From the NCBI GenBank assembly GCA_964558235.1, contig CAZLCK010000037.1:1-15240 (forward strand): a stretch of DNA of 15,240 nt, written 5' to 3'. The position numbers and the translations under genes were made by a program. Shown here piece by piece: positions 8,189 through 14,702 of this stretch (the stretch's first letter is position 1; each line of letters begins with the position of its first letter). The DNA comes from CAZLCK01 sp964558235 (lineage in GTDB: Bacteria; Actinomycetota; Coriobacteriia; Coriobacteriales; CADBOM01). The notes beneath the pieces were generated by a model. That model was not told the origin of the DNA, made no database searches, and saw only the letters and a list, made by a program, of their open reading frames with translations.

Positions 8189-9520
8189 TTAGGCTGTTAG
8201 AACCTTTAGGAATTTGACCAAATCAGTTGCTTCATTAGGAGCAACAATAATCTTCCAATCAGGAAGCTTCTCCTCTAGGGCTCCCTTCAAAACTGCAACC
8301 TTACCAGGGATGATAAGGGTATGATTTTTGATCTGTTGATCGATTGCATTTTCTGCAATGTAGTTAGCAATGGAACCAGCAGAAAGCTTTCCAGCAGCCC
8401 ATGCGGTTAGAACTGAATACCCGCCAGCATCGGTGATGATCAGGTTAATCGGAACACCACTGCGCTCAAGCTCACCAGAAACAACAAAGTAGGTGAGGGC
8501 AAAATCTACCGTTGTACAGCAAATGGAGTTTTCATCTGCGCCGCTGATTCTGTAGATCCCTGGCTCAACAGTCATTGGCTTTTGAGGATCTGTGTAGATA
8601 TTTTGGCGCAGGCCATAGACTGGAAGGGCCATTGCATAGGTCATGTTTTCTACAACTATGATAGAGCCATAGCGTGTAACAAATAGCGAAGCCAAAGCTT
8701 GTTGCATATGAAGATCGCCAGGGGCGAGCTTTGCAACATTTACGATCGAGGGATAACCAAAGGTACGATCTGAATCTTTGATCGCTGCGCGGCGAACTTG
8801 GACTGCATTTGCAAAAGCGTCTTTGATAGAAGCACATCCCATATCCAGTACTAGATCTTTAAAATCTGCGCTCTCAGCAGCCTCGGCATTGTCATGAAGC
8901 TCTTCTAGAGAAGAACCACAAACTCCGAGTAGCACACCAAATTCTTTAGCCAAAGCAACAAAGTCGGCCATGTTAGAGCTATCTGCGCCATTAAGAAGTG
9001 GCTTGGTATCTGCACAGACCTCGAGTGCCGAACGCGCAGCAGCTGCATCAGAGCAATTTAGGATAATTGCGCGACCGGTATCCTTAGCTTTACCAGCTAA
9101 TTCGGCGTAGGCAGTAGCATCGCCATCATAGTCTAGGCAGAGAGCTTCAACATACATGCGTTCGCCGATGCGGTCGTAGTCAACTTGTGAGACCTCGTTC
9201 CACTTTTCGTCAAAGTCAGAAGCGCTGACCTCAATGGCAAAGATTGGACGGTTGACATAGGTCTTCTCATGACGATATAAAACGGTCTCTGCGCCTAGTG
9301 GATGTTCGCAATCGCCTTTTCCGATGGTCAAAGACTTCATTGGAGGAGCAGTCGCCTCAGCCAGAGTTGCCAATGCATCCTCAGAAAGATGAGGACATTT
9401 TGAAATATCGACAGCACCTTGTGCTACCTTCATTGAGAAGGCCATACAGGTGGGGCTGCCACACTCCTTGCAATTTGTCTTAGGAGTTAGTTTAAAGATA
9501 TCTAATCCTTTAAGTGCCAT
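8189..9520 (-). CDS. acsC: Corrinoid iron-sulfur protein large subunit (CFeSP gamma)
   Basis: Large subunit of the heterodimeric methyl carrier between AcsE and AcsB. It binds the corrinoid at its C-terminal domain and a low-potential [4Fe-4S] cluster at its N-terminus. The cluster motif is plain: C17-x2-C20-x4-C25 ... C42 within 'TNCKECGSPTCMAF'. A TIM-barrel region follows, and the C-terminal part (TDAGGYSVLTAWAAGK, about 364-379, then IIPGKVAVLKG) matches the corrinoid-binding end. The length of 443 is normal (about 446). The ATG is confirmed by an in-frame TGA 12 bases upstream. The GAGAGGGG purine tract sits about 13 bases away, longer than usual, so initiation may be modest or coupled to acsD, whose stop codon lies 23 bases upstream. 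Confidence 0.97.
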   Translation of the reverse strand: MALKGLDIFKLTPKTNCKECGSPTCMAFSMKVAQGAVDISKCPHLSEDALATLAEATAPPMKSLTIGKGDCEHPLGAETVLYRHEKTYVNRPIFAIEVSASDFDEKWNEVSQVDYDRIGERMYVEALCLDYDGDATAYAELAGKAKDTGRAIILNCSDAAAARSALEVCADTKPLLNGADSSNMADFVALAKEFGVLLGVCGSSLEELHDNAEAAESADFKDLVLDMGCASIKDAFANAVQVRRAAIKDSDRTFGYPSIVNVAKLAPGDLHMQQALASLFVTRYGSIIVVENMTYAMALPVYGLRQNIYTDPQKPMTVEPGIYRISGADENSICCTTVDFALTYFVVSGELERSGVPINLIITDAGGYSVLTAWAAGKLSAGSIANYIAENAIDQQIKNHTLIIPGKVAVLKGALEEKLPDWKIIVAPNEATDLVKFLKVLTA

Positions 9521-9543
9521 TTTGTATACTCAACCCCTCTCTT

Positions 9544-10485
9544 TTACATAAGTGCTGCGATAAACGCAGAAATTGTCTCGACAGATTCTGGATGACGAAG
9601 GATCACTGCATCGGACCCGGAAGCTAGGCAGGCTGCGGCAGTGGAGATCTCCATCTGGATTCCACGCTCTTCAACCGGACCCCATTCGGGTATGTCTTTT
9701 TCACTGACTATTGATTCTTTGACTGTCCAAGCATCATCAGCAACAGGGGTTACAACTGGCATCTGAAGCATTGCGTCGTTTTGGCTGAGCGCTGCAGACT
9801 TAACTCTATCCATGGTTGAGGCAACATATTCAAAACCATATCCAGCAGCTGCAGAACCGAGATTCATGACCATGCTCTCCGGCTTAACGCCAAGCTGGGT
9901 AATCAAAACGTTGAGCTGCTTTGCGAGATTGATGTCAACGGCCGACTCAGCGCTGAGCTTTTGGTTGTAAGCCATGGCGACCGAGGCACCGATTGACTTG
10001 TAATCTTCCTCGCGGGCGCTTAGGAAGAGTACGTTTTTGCCCTGTAGGGACTCTGCAAGTTTTCCAAAGAGTTCAGAATCTTTCTCAATGTTTTTGCAGC
10101 CTTCTATCGCCATTGGAAAATCAATCGCTTCAGCAACTGACATAACATCTGCAACAACCTCGTCAGTTGGGCGATTCTCGCCATTTGGATCTGCAGATTC
10201 TAAAGTTAAGACTAAGAAATCTGCGCCTTTTGCTTGCATCGCCTTTTCTGCTCGTTGTGCAAAGCTTTCAGCTCCAGCATAAAACTCAGCAAGCTTTGGT
10301 AGTTCAGTGTTATAGCCAGAGTCGATAACCTCGATGCCCACTAAAGGGCGGTTTTCAATTGGGGCGTCAAACGAATAGAGTGGCATAACGTTTGCTCCAC
10401 CCATCGTTTTTGCCTTATCCCCGACGCCTATCGTTACTTTTTCAATCGATGAAGAAAACGTCTGGGTGTTCTTCTTAAATGGCAT
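9544..10485 (-). CDS. acsD: Corrinoid iron-sulfur protein small subunit (CFeSP beta)
   Basis: Partner of AcsC. It has a TIM-barrel fold resembling a methyltransferase and caps the corrinoid in the CFeSP dimer. The 313 residues match the family length. Recognisable segments include YSFDAPIENRPLVGIEV (about 38-54), DFLVLTLESADPN (about 90-102), ESMVMNLGSAAAGYGFEY (about 203-220) and the C-terminal AACLASGSDAVILRHPES. An AGGAGG ribosome binding site lies 8 bases before the ATG. The order acsD-acsC-acsE is the order I recall from acetogen acs operons. The 131-base gap upstream to cooC is the largest within the run from cooC to acsB. Confidence 0.96.
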   Translation of the reverse strand: MPFKKNTQTFSSSIEKVTIGVGDKAKTMGGANVMPLYSFDAPIENRPLVGIEVIDSGYNTELPKLAEFYAGAESFAQRAEKAMQAKGADFLVLTLESADPNGENRPTDEVVADVMSVAEAIDFPMAIEGCKNIEKDSELFGKLAESLQGKNVLFLSAREEDYKSIGASVAMAYNQKLSAESAVDINLAKQLNVLITQLGVKPESMVMNLGSAAAGYGFEYVASTMDRVKSAALSQNDAMLQMPVVTPVADDAWTVKESIVSEKDIPEWGPVEERGIQMEISTAAACLASGSDAVILRHPESVETISAFIAALM

Positions 10486-10596
10486 TGTTGAAGCCTCCTC
10501 TTCTCAAGCCAAAGTTCACAGCCATTATTTCTTTCGACTTTAGAGTTTTCAGACGCTTTGAGAACCTAAAAAATTTCAGCCTCGTCCCTAAAGCCG

Positions 10597-10620
10597 AATT
10601 CTTACAAATTAAAGAATTAA
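10597..10620 (-). other. AT-rich hairpin at the cooC stop codon
   Basis: On the minus strand AATTCTT pairs with AAGAATT (7 bp, 8-base loop), overlapping the cooC stop. It lacks GC pairs and a T-run, so it is unlikely to terminate strongly. The remaining cooC-acsD gap (to about 10486) holds no clear promoter or gene. The hairpin may mark an RNA processing or stability element, and its ends are accurate only to within a base or two. Confidence 0.35.
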
Positions 10621-11390
10621 AATCCCAAAAGCTCTGCAAATATCTTTTCTGCAGCAGATTTAGCAATAGAGCTATTTGGCATTTCTGAAGTTGGTTTTCC
10701 TTCAGCGTCATACTCGTAGATCATCTCATCTTGTGGAACTACTCCAACCAAGTCGAGCTTTTGCTCTCTGATCTCTTCTAAGATTGATGGGACTAGTTCG
10801 GTTGAAGGTGCACGATTGACTATCAATCTAGTTGTTTTTGGATTGAGTTTTAGATCTTGAGATAACGAAGCTATTCTTCCTGCTGCCTGGATGCCCCTGC
10901 GTGAGCAGTCAGAGACCAAGATCAGCATGTCGATATTTGGTAGGGTGCCACGACTGATGTGTTCCATACCGGCCTCGTTATCGACGATGATGTAGTTGTA
11001 TGCAGAGGTGCGTTTTTCAAGCTCTCGTTGCAAAAGGTCGTTTACAAAGCAGTAGCACCCCTTGCCCTCGGTGCGACCCATGATAATCATGTCATAGTCG
11101 TCCTCTTCAACTAGCGCGGAGTTGAGTTTGATCTCCATGTACTCGCGCTTTGTCATGCTAGATGGAATAGGGGAGGGATCAGCCATGTCTGCTCGGGCAA
11201 CTTCTTCGCGTACGTCTCCTAAAGTTCTAGGAGCCTCAATTCCCAAAACCTCATTGAGATTGGAATTTGCATCTGCGTCCACAGCCAAAATAGGATCTTT
11301 GCCCTTTTCGCAAAGGTATTTAATTAACATTCCGCTCAGGGTGGTCTTTCCAGTTCCTCCCTTGCCGGCAACTGCAATTGTTGTTGCCAT
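10617..11390 (-). CDS. cooC: CooC/AcsF-type nickel-inserting ATPase
   Basis: MinD/NifH-like P-loop ATPase that matures the nickel sites of CO dehydrogenase or acetyl-CoA synthase. Placed inside an acs operon, it is probably the AcsF type that acts on AcsB. The 257 residues start with the deviant Walker A GKGGTGKTT (9-17), then LAVDADANSN (35-44). The signature metal-binding CYC at C112-x-C114 fits the CxC that binds nickel or zinc at the CooC dimer interface. VDNEAGMEHISRG (about 136-148) and VSDCSRRG follow. The ATG is preceded by AAGAAGGGG at suitable spacing. It follows a leader with two hairpins and is probably the first coding gene of the cooC-acsDCEB unit. The CooC and AcsF substrates cannot be told apart by reading alone. 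Confidence 0.93.
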   Translation of the reverse strand: MATTIAVAGKGGTGKTTLSGMLIKYLCEKGKDPILAVDADANSNLNEVLGIEAPRTLGDVREEVARADMADPSPIPSSMTKREYMEIKLNSALVEEDDYDMIIMGRTEGKGCYCFVNDLLQRELEKRTSAYNYIIVDNEAGMEHISRGTLPNIDMLILVSDCSRRGIQAAGRIASLSQDLKLNPKTTRLIVNRAPSTELVPSILEEIREQKLDLVGVVPQDEMIYEYDAEGKPTSEMPNSSIAKSAAEKIFAELLGF

Positions 11391-11435
11391 TATTTACCCC
11401 TTCTTTCCAATAAAGCTCTCATAGCGCTTCATCTC

Positions 11436-11457
11436 AAAAAAAAGCATCTTCGATGCT
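11436..11457 (-). terminator. Terminator-like hairpin in the cooC leader
   Basis: On the minus strand AGCATC pairs with GATGCT (6 bp) around the 3-base loop GAA, followed by eight T residues, one of which closes the stem. It lies about 85 bases after the cooT stop and about 45 bases before the cooC start. It may end the His-rich/cooT transcript or act as a partial terminator (attenuator) controlling cooC-acsDCEB. The stem is short, so read-through is likely. Confidence 0.65.
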
Positions 11458-11476
11458 GTAAGTCCCCCTATTAAAT

Positions 11477-11528
11477 CGGGCTAAAAAAGACTTAAACTTT
11501 CGTGAAAGTAATTCTTTTATGAAGCCCG
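11477..11528 (-). other. Extended imperfect hairpin in the cooT-cooC gap
   Basis: Read on the minus strand, three helices nest: CGGGCT with AGCCCG, AAAAGA with TCTTTT, and ACTTT with AAAGT around the loop CACG, separated by small internal loops. The element starts 15 bases after the cooT stop and precedes the T-run hairpin at 11457-11436. It could be a 3' stabilising structure for the cooT message or part of a regulatory leader. It does not visibly match a known riboswitch. Confidence 0.5.
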
Positions 11529-11543
11529 TCAATTACCTATCGA

Positions 11544-11738
11544 TTAGCTGGCTTTAGACTCAACGTAGATTTTATTGTCAATCAAATCCACGTTGGTGAT
11601 TTTTCCCTCGACAACAATTTGGCTACCCATGATATCTACAAAAGTAACCTGATTGCCCTGTACTTCAGCGCTGCTAACGTGTTGGGCAATCTCATGGGGC
11701 TGACCATCAATTACTTCAAAAACTGTTGATAAACACAT
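11544..11738 (-). CDS. cooT: CooT family nickel-binding protein
   Basis: Small cytosolic nickel-binding protein implicated in delivering nickel to CO dehydrogenase. The 64-residue protein begins with MCLSTVFEV, where the invariant Cys2 is the nickel ligand of the family. It continues as an all-beta core (HVSSAEVQGNQVTFVDIMG, then VEGKITNVDLIDNKIYVE), matching the usual size of about 60-66 residues. The start is 3 bases after the stop of the His-rich gene, and its ribosome binding site falls inside that gene's last codons, so translation is likely coupled. The identification rests on the N-terminus, length, beta pattern and adjacency to cooC and acs genes. Confidence 0.85.
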   Translation of the reverse strand: MCLSTVFEVIDGQPHEIAQHVSSAEVQGNQVTFVDIMGSQIVVEGKITNVDLIDNKIYVESKAS

Positions 11739-11741
11739 TTT

Positions 11742-12035
11742 TTATTCTTCTTTCAAGATCTTTAGAGCTAGTGCCAGATCAGCATTACCCTTATCAAAAA
11801 GATCTACAGCACTGTTAAGAAGAGCTTTGGCTTCTCCACTTATGTCTTTACCAAGATCGCGTATTTCATTTGCATGGCTTCGGTTGTGATCGACCATGTA
11901 AGAAAGTAGCGCAATAAGTTGCTCGGAACGATTTTCGCCTGAGCTATGGGTATGGTCATGACCCGAGTTATCGTGGTTGTGATGCTCGTCGTGATAATGG
12001 TCTTTATGCTCTGCTAAACCGTCATCTTTATGCAT
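11742..12035 (-). CDS. His-rich putative nickel-binding protein
   Basis: A 97-residue soluble protein in two parts. The first 30 residues carry ten His (2, 10, 13, 15, 18, 19, 21, 26, 28, 30) mixed with eight Asp/Glu and no Cys, a typical metal-binding or metal-storage tail. Residues about 38-95 form an amphipathic helical domain (LIALLSYMVDHNRSHANEI ... ALLNSAVDLFDKGNADLALA) with H50 and H54 spaced for one helix face. By position, directly before cooT and cooC, it is probably a nickel chaperone or store. It is an analogue of CooJ, whose His-rich part lies at the C-terminus, so the architecture is reversed here. AGGAGC precedes the ATG, and an upstream promoter and dyads are visible. Metal identity is inferred, and zinc or cobalt binding is possible. 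Confidence 0.75.
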   Translation of the reverse strand: MHKDDGLAEHKDHYHDEHHNHDNSGHDHTHSSGENRSEQLIALLSYMVDHNRSHANEIRDLGKDISGEAKALLNSAVDLFDKGNADLALALKILKEE

Positions 12036-12057
12036 TTTTCGCTCCTGTTAAGGCATA

Positions 12058-12071
12058 TTTGCATATGCAAA
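12058..12071. promoter_or_regulatory. Perfect 14-bp palindrome TTTGCATATGCAAA
   Basis: It lies 22 bases upstream of the His-rich gene start and downstream of the predicted promoter, a good position for a repressor operator. The TTGC...GCAA ends recall the Fur-family nickel regulator Nur half-sites, but the spacer is shorter than the published Nur box, so no regulator is assigned. Confidence 0.55.
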
Positions 12072-12093
12072 CTCGTCTATAGGACATGTTAGC

Positions 12094-12122
12094 ACTATAG
12101 AAGTAGTAAATCCCCGTTTAAA
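12094..12122 (-). promoter_or_regulatory. Putative sigma70-type promoter for the His-rich/cooT (acs) unit
   Basis: On the minus strand TTTAAA (-35, 12122-12117) and TATAGT (-10, 12099-12094) are separated by exactly 17 bases. The -10 matches consensus at five of six positions. The predicted start near 12087 gives a leader of about 50 bases that contains the TTTGCATATGCAAA palindrome. The -35 overlaps the dyad GTTTAAA-N3-TTTAAAC. Confidence 0.55.
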
Positions 12123-12132
12123 GCTTTTAAAC
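12116..12132. promoter_or_regulatory. Inverted repeat GTTTAAA-N3-TTTAAAC overlapping the -35 element
   Basis: A 7+7 perfect inverted repeat with a 3-base centre overlaps the predicted -35 hexamer. It could be a regulator site. It is AT-rich, so chance symmetry cannot be excluded. Confidence 0.4.
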
Positions 12133-12136
12133 TCTT

Positions 12137-12158
12137 GTTAATTTCATGTGAAATCAAC
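12137..12158. promoter_or_regulatory. 22-bp inverted repeat GTTAATTTCA-N2-TGAAATCAAC
   Basis: Nine of ten positions of the two arms are complementary. It lies just upstream of the predicted promoter of the nickel/acs genes, where an activator of the Crp/Fnr type usually binds, although it does not fit the classic FNR or CooA consensus. Confidence 0.45.
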
Positions 12159-12260
12159 GCATATAATTAACCAGGTTTTTTCAGACTTTAGGCTATGCGT
12201 TTTTGAGCGAAGTATGCAATTTTTTATAGGAGCTTAAGTAGTGCGATATCACTATGAATG

Positions 12261-12294
12261 TTACGTGGCTTTTATATTTACGTGGCTCTTATAT
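12261..12294. repeat. Tandem 17-bp repeat TTACGTGGCTYTTATAT x 2
   Basis: Two adjacent 17-base copies (12261-12277 and 12278-12294) differ at one position (T/C). Both are flanked by TGAAT-like sequence. They sit just downstream of the crotonase stop codon. Function is unknown; they may be a local duplication or a paired protein-binding site. Confidence 0.85.
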
Positions 12295-12308
12295 GAATCA
12301 ATCTTTCG

Positions 12309-13115
12309 TTATCGACCTTCAAATTTTGCAGGACGCTTTTCAAAAAATGAAAGAGGCCCCTCTTTTGCATCATAGGTTGATTCAAGCATAGAAAGCATCA
12401 AAGCCTCTGTTATAGAAGCTGCGCTTCTAGGAGTGTCGCTTGAAAGATTTGCACATAGCTTTGCAAGCTGAACAGCTAAAGGTGCTTGTTTTGCGATCTG
12501 CCTTGCGTATTCTAAGGCCTCATCCATTAGGTCTTTTTGTGCTACAACTTTATTAACAAGGCCTTTTTCGTAGGCCTCCTGTGCTCCCATCTTTCTAGCG
12601 CTTAGGGCTAGTTCTTTTGCGAGTGCAGCGTTTGCCATTCTAGAGATTCGTTGAACACCACCAGCGCCTGGAATTATTCCAAGACCCACTTCAGGCAGTC
12701 TAAAGATTGCATTTTCGCTAGCAACCCTAATGTCACATGCCATCGAAAGCTCTACTCCTCCTCCGATGCAATATCCATTGATCGCTGCGATTATTGGCTT
12801 AGAAAGATTTTCTATCCTGTCAGCCGCCTCTTTAAAGCGGTTTTTTCCAAAGAGCTGCAGAGGAGCGTCATCGTTTTCTTTTACAAACTGTCCCACATCC
12901 ATCCCAGATGTAAACGATTTTTCGCCAGCACCAGTAATAATTGCAGCGCGGATTTCAAAAGTCTCCTCAACAAAATCTAAAAAAATATGCATGTCTTCGT
13001 GGCATATTTCGTCTAGTGCGTTTAGCTTTTCTGGAATATCAAATGTAAGAATGGCAATTTGGTCTTCGACAACATCAATATGAAGCTTTTGAGTCTTTGG
13101 AATTTGAATATCCAT
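12309..13115 (-). CDS. Enoyl-CoA hydratase/isomerase (crotonase) family protein
   Basis: Crotonase-fold enzyme acting on a CoA thioester, probably hydrating a 2-enoyl-CoA. The 268 residues fit the family. Oxyanion-hole segments are SFTSGMDVGQF (about 67-77) and NGYCIGGGVELSMACD (113-128). Both acid residues of classic enoyl-CoA hydratase are present: E122 in GGGVELS and E142 in RLPEVGLGIIPGAGG, equivalent to E144 and E164 of the rat enzyme. This supports hydratase activity over isomerase-only relatives, but crotonase substrates are hard to predict. GAAAGGTAAG precedes the ATG. It follows the patatin-like gene by 37 bases on the same strand and is likely co-transcribed with it. No other beta-oxidation or butyrate-pathway gene is visible, so its pathway stays open. 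Confidence 0.88.
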   Translation of the reverse strand: MDIQIPKTQKLHIDVVEDQIAILTFDIPEKLNALDEICHEDMHIFLDFVEETFEIRAAIITGAGEKSFTSGMDVGQFVKENDDAPLQLFGKNRFKEAADRIENLSKPIIAAINGYCIGGGVELSMACDIRVASENAIFRLPEVGLGIIPGAGGVQRISRMANAALAKELALSARKMGAQEAYEKGLVNKVVAQKDLMDEALEYARQIAKQAPLAVQLAKLCANLSSDTPRSAASITEALMLSMLESTYDAKEGPLSFFEKRPAKFEGR

Positions 13116-13152
13116 CTATCTTACCTTTCGTATTTTGTCGCTAAAACTCCGA

Positions 13153-14097
13153 CTAAATTTCTAGATAAGCTTTGATCTCAGGCCACTGTTTTTGGGCTTC
13201 AAGCCATCCTTGCATGTAAAGGTCAAAAACTTTTATGCGGTCGACCTCCATGTGTGAAACTTCAGGGTGAACAGGAGGCCAGATCGCATAGATTTTGCCC
13301 TCTTCATGAAGCTTAGCGACCTTTTCTCTTGTGTCGTTATATCTAAGATGTCTAGTCTCCATAGCTTCACAAAACTTTGGATAATTGCGGTAAAAAATCC
13401 TGCCAAGCTCAAATAGTCGGTTTTCTTTTTTAGAAAAGGCTTTATCTTGGGTAAGCAATACTAAGTGCTTTTTAGCTCCAAGCTCAAGAGAAAAATCAAG
13501 CGGGATAGCGTCTGAAACGCCACCGTCCAAATACTTTTGTCCGTTTAGGTTTACTATTTGTGAAACAAAGGGCATAGCAGAGCTTGCGCGTAAGATTTGC
13601 CAGTCTGTGTCGGGCTCAACTACGTGTATATACTCAGCCTTTCCGGTCCTTAGATTTGTAACAGTGGCAATTAGGTTACTTATGGAATCTCTAAAACCTT
13701 GAGAGTCGGAATAGCAATATTTTTCTGGGACTTCGTGAAAAGCAAAATGCACACCGTAAGCATTTCCCGTAACCAAAAATGATTTTAGTGACAGATAGCG
13801 CCAGTCGGTACACATACGAACGTTTACGTAACAGGTGCGTCCGCGTTCGCCACTTACATAGTTGTATCCGCAAAGCGAACCAGCCGACACACCGATTAGG
13901 TTTTTGGCCCAAACACCCATATCCATCAAAAAGTCGAGTATGCCAGCTGCAAAAATTCCTCTTAGGGCGCCTCCCTCAACTACAAGATTTAAATCCATCG
14001 CTTCGTGTCCAGCGTACGACGGCTTATATCCCGGTGTGTTTGCAGGGGTATAAATCTCTGGTGGGAGAGAAAAGCCCGAATCTACGGGCTCAATCAT
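13153..14097 (-). CDS. Patatin-like phospholipase (YjjU/RssA-type)
   Basis: Probable cytosolic serine lipid acyl hydrolase of the patatin family, resembling YjjU. The 314 residues show the oxyanion-hole motif EGGALRG (41-47), the nucleophile elbow GVSAG with S71, and the catalytic Asp in DGGVSD (D191), which together form the Ser-Asp dyad. The first 34 residues (many Pro, Tyr and Gly) precede the fold and lack a signal peptide. The C-terminal part (about 215-314) is helical and charged, as in YjjU relatives. A perfect AAGGAGG site lies 6 bases before the ATG. It heads a two-gene unit with the crotonase. The lipid substrate is unknown. Confidence 0.9.
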   Translation of the reverse strand: MIEPVDSGFSLPPEIYTPANTPGYKPSYAGHEAMDLNLVVEGGALRGIFAAGILDFLMDMGVWAKNLIGVSAGSLCGYNYVSGERGRTCYVNVRMCTDWRYLSLKSFLVTGNAYGVHFAFHEVPEKYCYSDSQGFRDSISNLIATVTNLRTGKAEYIHVVEPDTDWQILRASSAMPFVSQIVNLNGQKYLDGGVSDAIPLDFSLELGAKKHLVLLTQDKAFSKKENRLFELGRIFYRNYPKFCEAMETRHLRYNDTREKVAKLHEEGKIYAIWPPVHPEVSHMEVDRIKVFDLYMQGWLEAQKQWPEIKAYLEI

Positions 14098-14148
14098 AGA
14101 TAACCTCCTTGGTAGATTTCTGTAAAAGGCTAGATCTTTTTAAAGTCT

Positions 14149-14177
14149 CTTATATGTATGCGTAAGTCTTTTCAAAA
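14149..14177 (-). promoter_or_regulatory. Possible promoter of the patatin-crotonase unit
   Basis: On the minus strand TATAAG (14154-14149) is a good -10. Upstream candidates are TTTTGA with a 17-base spacer or TTGAAA with a 15-base spacer, both imperfect. It would give a leader of about 45 bases before the patatin start. Confidence 0.35.
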
Positions 14178-14300
14178 TATATTCTACTTGTCGAACATCA
14201 CTATATCCGTAAAGGTTTGCCTGTAGGGTTGAGCTTTTGTCCATCAACCATTCTACTATCATGTTAAAGACATTTTCTGTGATAGGCTCACAATAAAAGT

Positions 14301-14319
14301 TAAGAAAAAGCTAAGAAAA
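14301..14319 (+). promoter_or_regulatory. Direct repeats TAAGAAAA spaced by 11 bp upstream of nfu
   Basis: Two TAAGAAAA copies start at 14301 and 14312, one helical turn apart, within 50 bases of the nfu start. Such spacing is typical of OmpR-family regulator boxes, but the AT-rich sequence makes chance likely. Confidence 0.25.
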
Positions 14320-14348
14320 TGACCAATTCGTAAGCAGGGAGGCTCACT

Positions 14349-14585
14349 ATGGTAGATAAGCAAATGGTCTCAGAGGTAATTGAGCTTATTCGTCCACAGC
14401 TTCAAGCTGATGGAGGAGACATTGCTCTCGTAGACGTTTTTGACGATGGTACTGTTTCTGTTGAGCTTCAGGGTTCATGCAAGGGGTGTCCAATGTCTCA
14501 GCTAACACTTGCTCATAGCGTTGAGCGTGTTTTGAAAGACAACGTCCCTGGTGTTTCGAGAGTTGTTCCAGCTGATAGTATCTAA
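14349..14585 (+). CDS. NifU-like C-terminal domain protein (Nfu Fe-S carrier)
   Basis: Small Fe-S cluster scaffold or carrier protein of the Nfu type, passing assembled clusters to apo-proteins in the cytosol. The 78 residues form one NifU C-terminal domain: IRPQLQADGGDIALVDV (about 14-30), then VELQGSCKGCPMSQLTL (38-54) with the cluster ligands C44-x2-C47. Stand-alone domains of this length are common in Gram-positive anaerobes. GGGAGG lies 6 bases before the ATG. It is transcribed away from the patatin gene. A carrier of this kind suits a cell rich in Fe-S enzymes such as CODH/ACS, though the gene is not in that operon. Confidence 0.93.
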   Translation: MVDKQMVSEVIELIRPQLQADGGDIALVDVFDDGTVSVELQGSCKGCPMSQLTLAHSVERVLKDNVPGVSRVVPADSI

Positions 14586-14702
14586 TAAAAGCTGATTTAA
14601 GAGTTCGAATTTTGCCTGTTTATTTGGGATTACTCAGAGAGACTAGACACGCATTTTGTTCGAGTAGTTAGAAATCATCACCTTAATTTAAAGGCAAGAA
14701 AA

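Larger units (their letters stand above)
12036..12308. promoter_or_regulatory. Regulatory intergenic region upstream of the nickel/acs genes
   Basis: No gene was seen in these 273 bases. They hold a minus-strand sigma70-like promoter, three dyad-symmetric sequences and a tandem 17-base repeat, listed separately. A plus-strand TATAAT at about 12162-12167 has no good -35 element and no gene to drive. No convincing terminator for the crotonase gene, which ends at 12309, was found. Confidence 0.6.

Noticed and set aside
10475..10711. Minus-strand open frame overlapping the end of cooC and the start of acsD
   Set aside because: It overlaps two certain genes in another frame, and the encoded sequence is low-complexity with no recognisable domain. 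The cooC-acsD gap is better left non-coding.
12058..12071. Palindrome as a Nur or NikR operator
   Set aside because: The Nur half-sites are separated by more bases and NikR sites have GTATGA-N16-TCATAC. Neither fits, so only a generic operator is proposed.
12161..12170. TATAAT on the plus strand in the 12036-12308 gap as a promoter
   Set aside because: The nearest TTGTTA is 21 bases upstream, and no plus-strand gene follows before the minus-strand crotonase gene.
12651..13083. Plus-strand frames of 109 and 117 codons opposite the crotonase gene
   Set aside because: Fully antisense to a clear enoyl-CoA hydratase family gene; no domain recognised.
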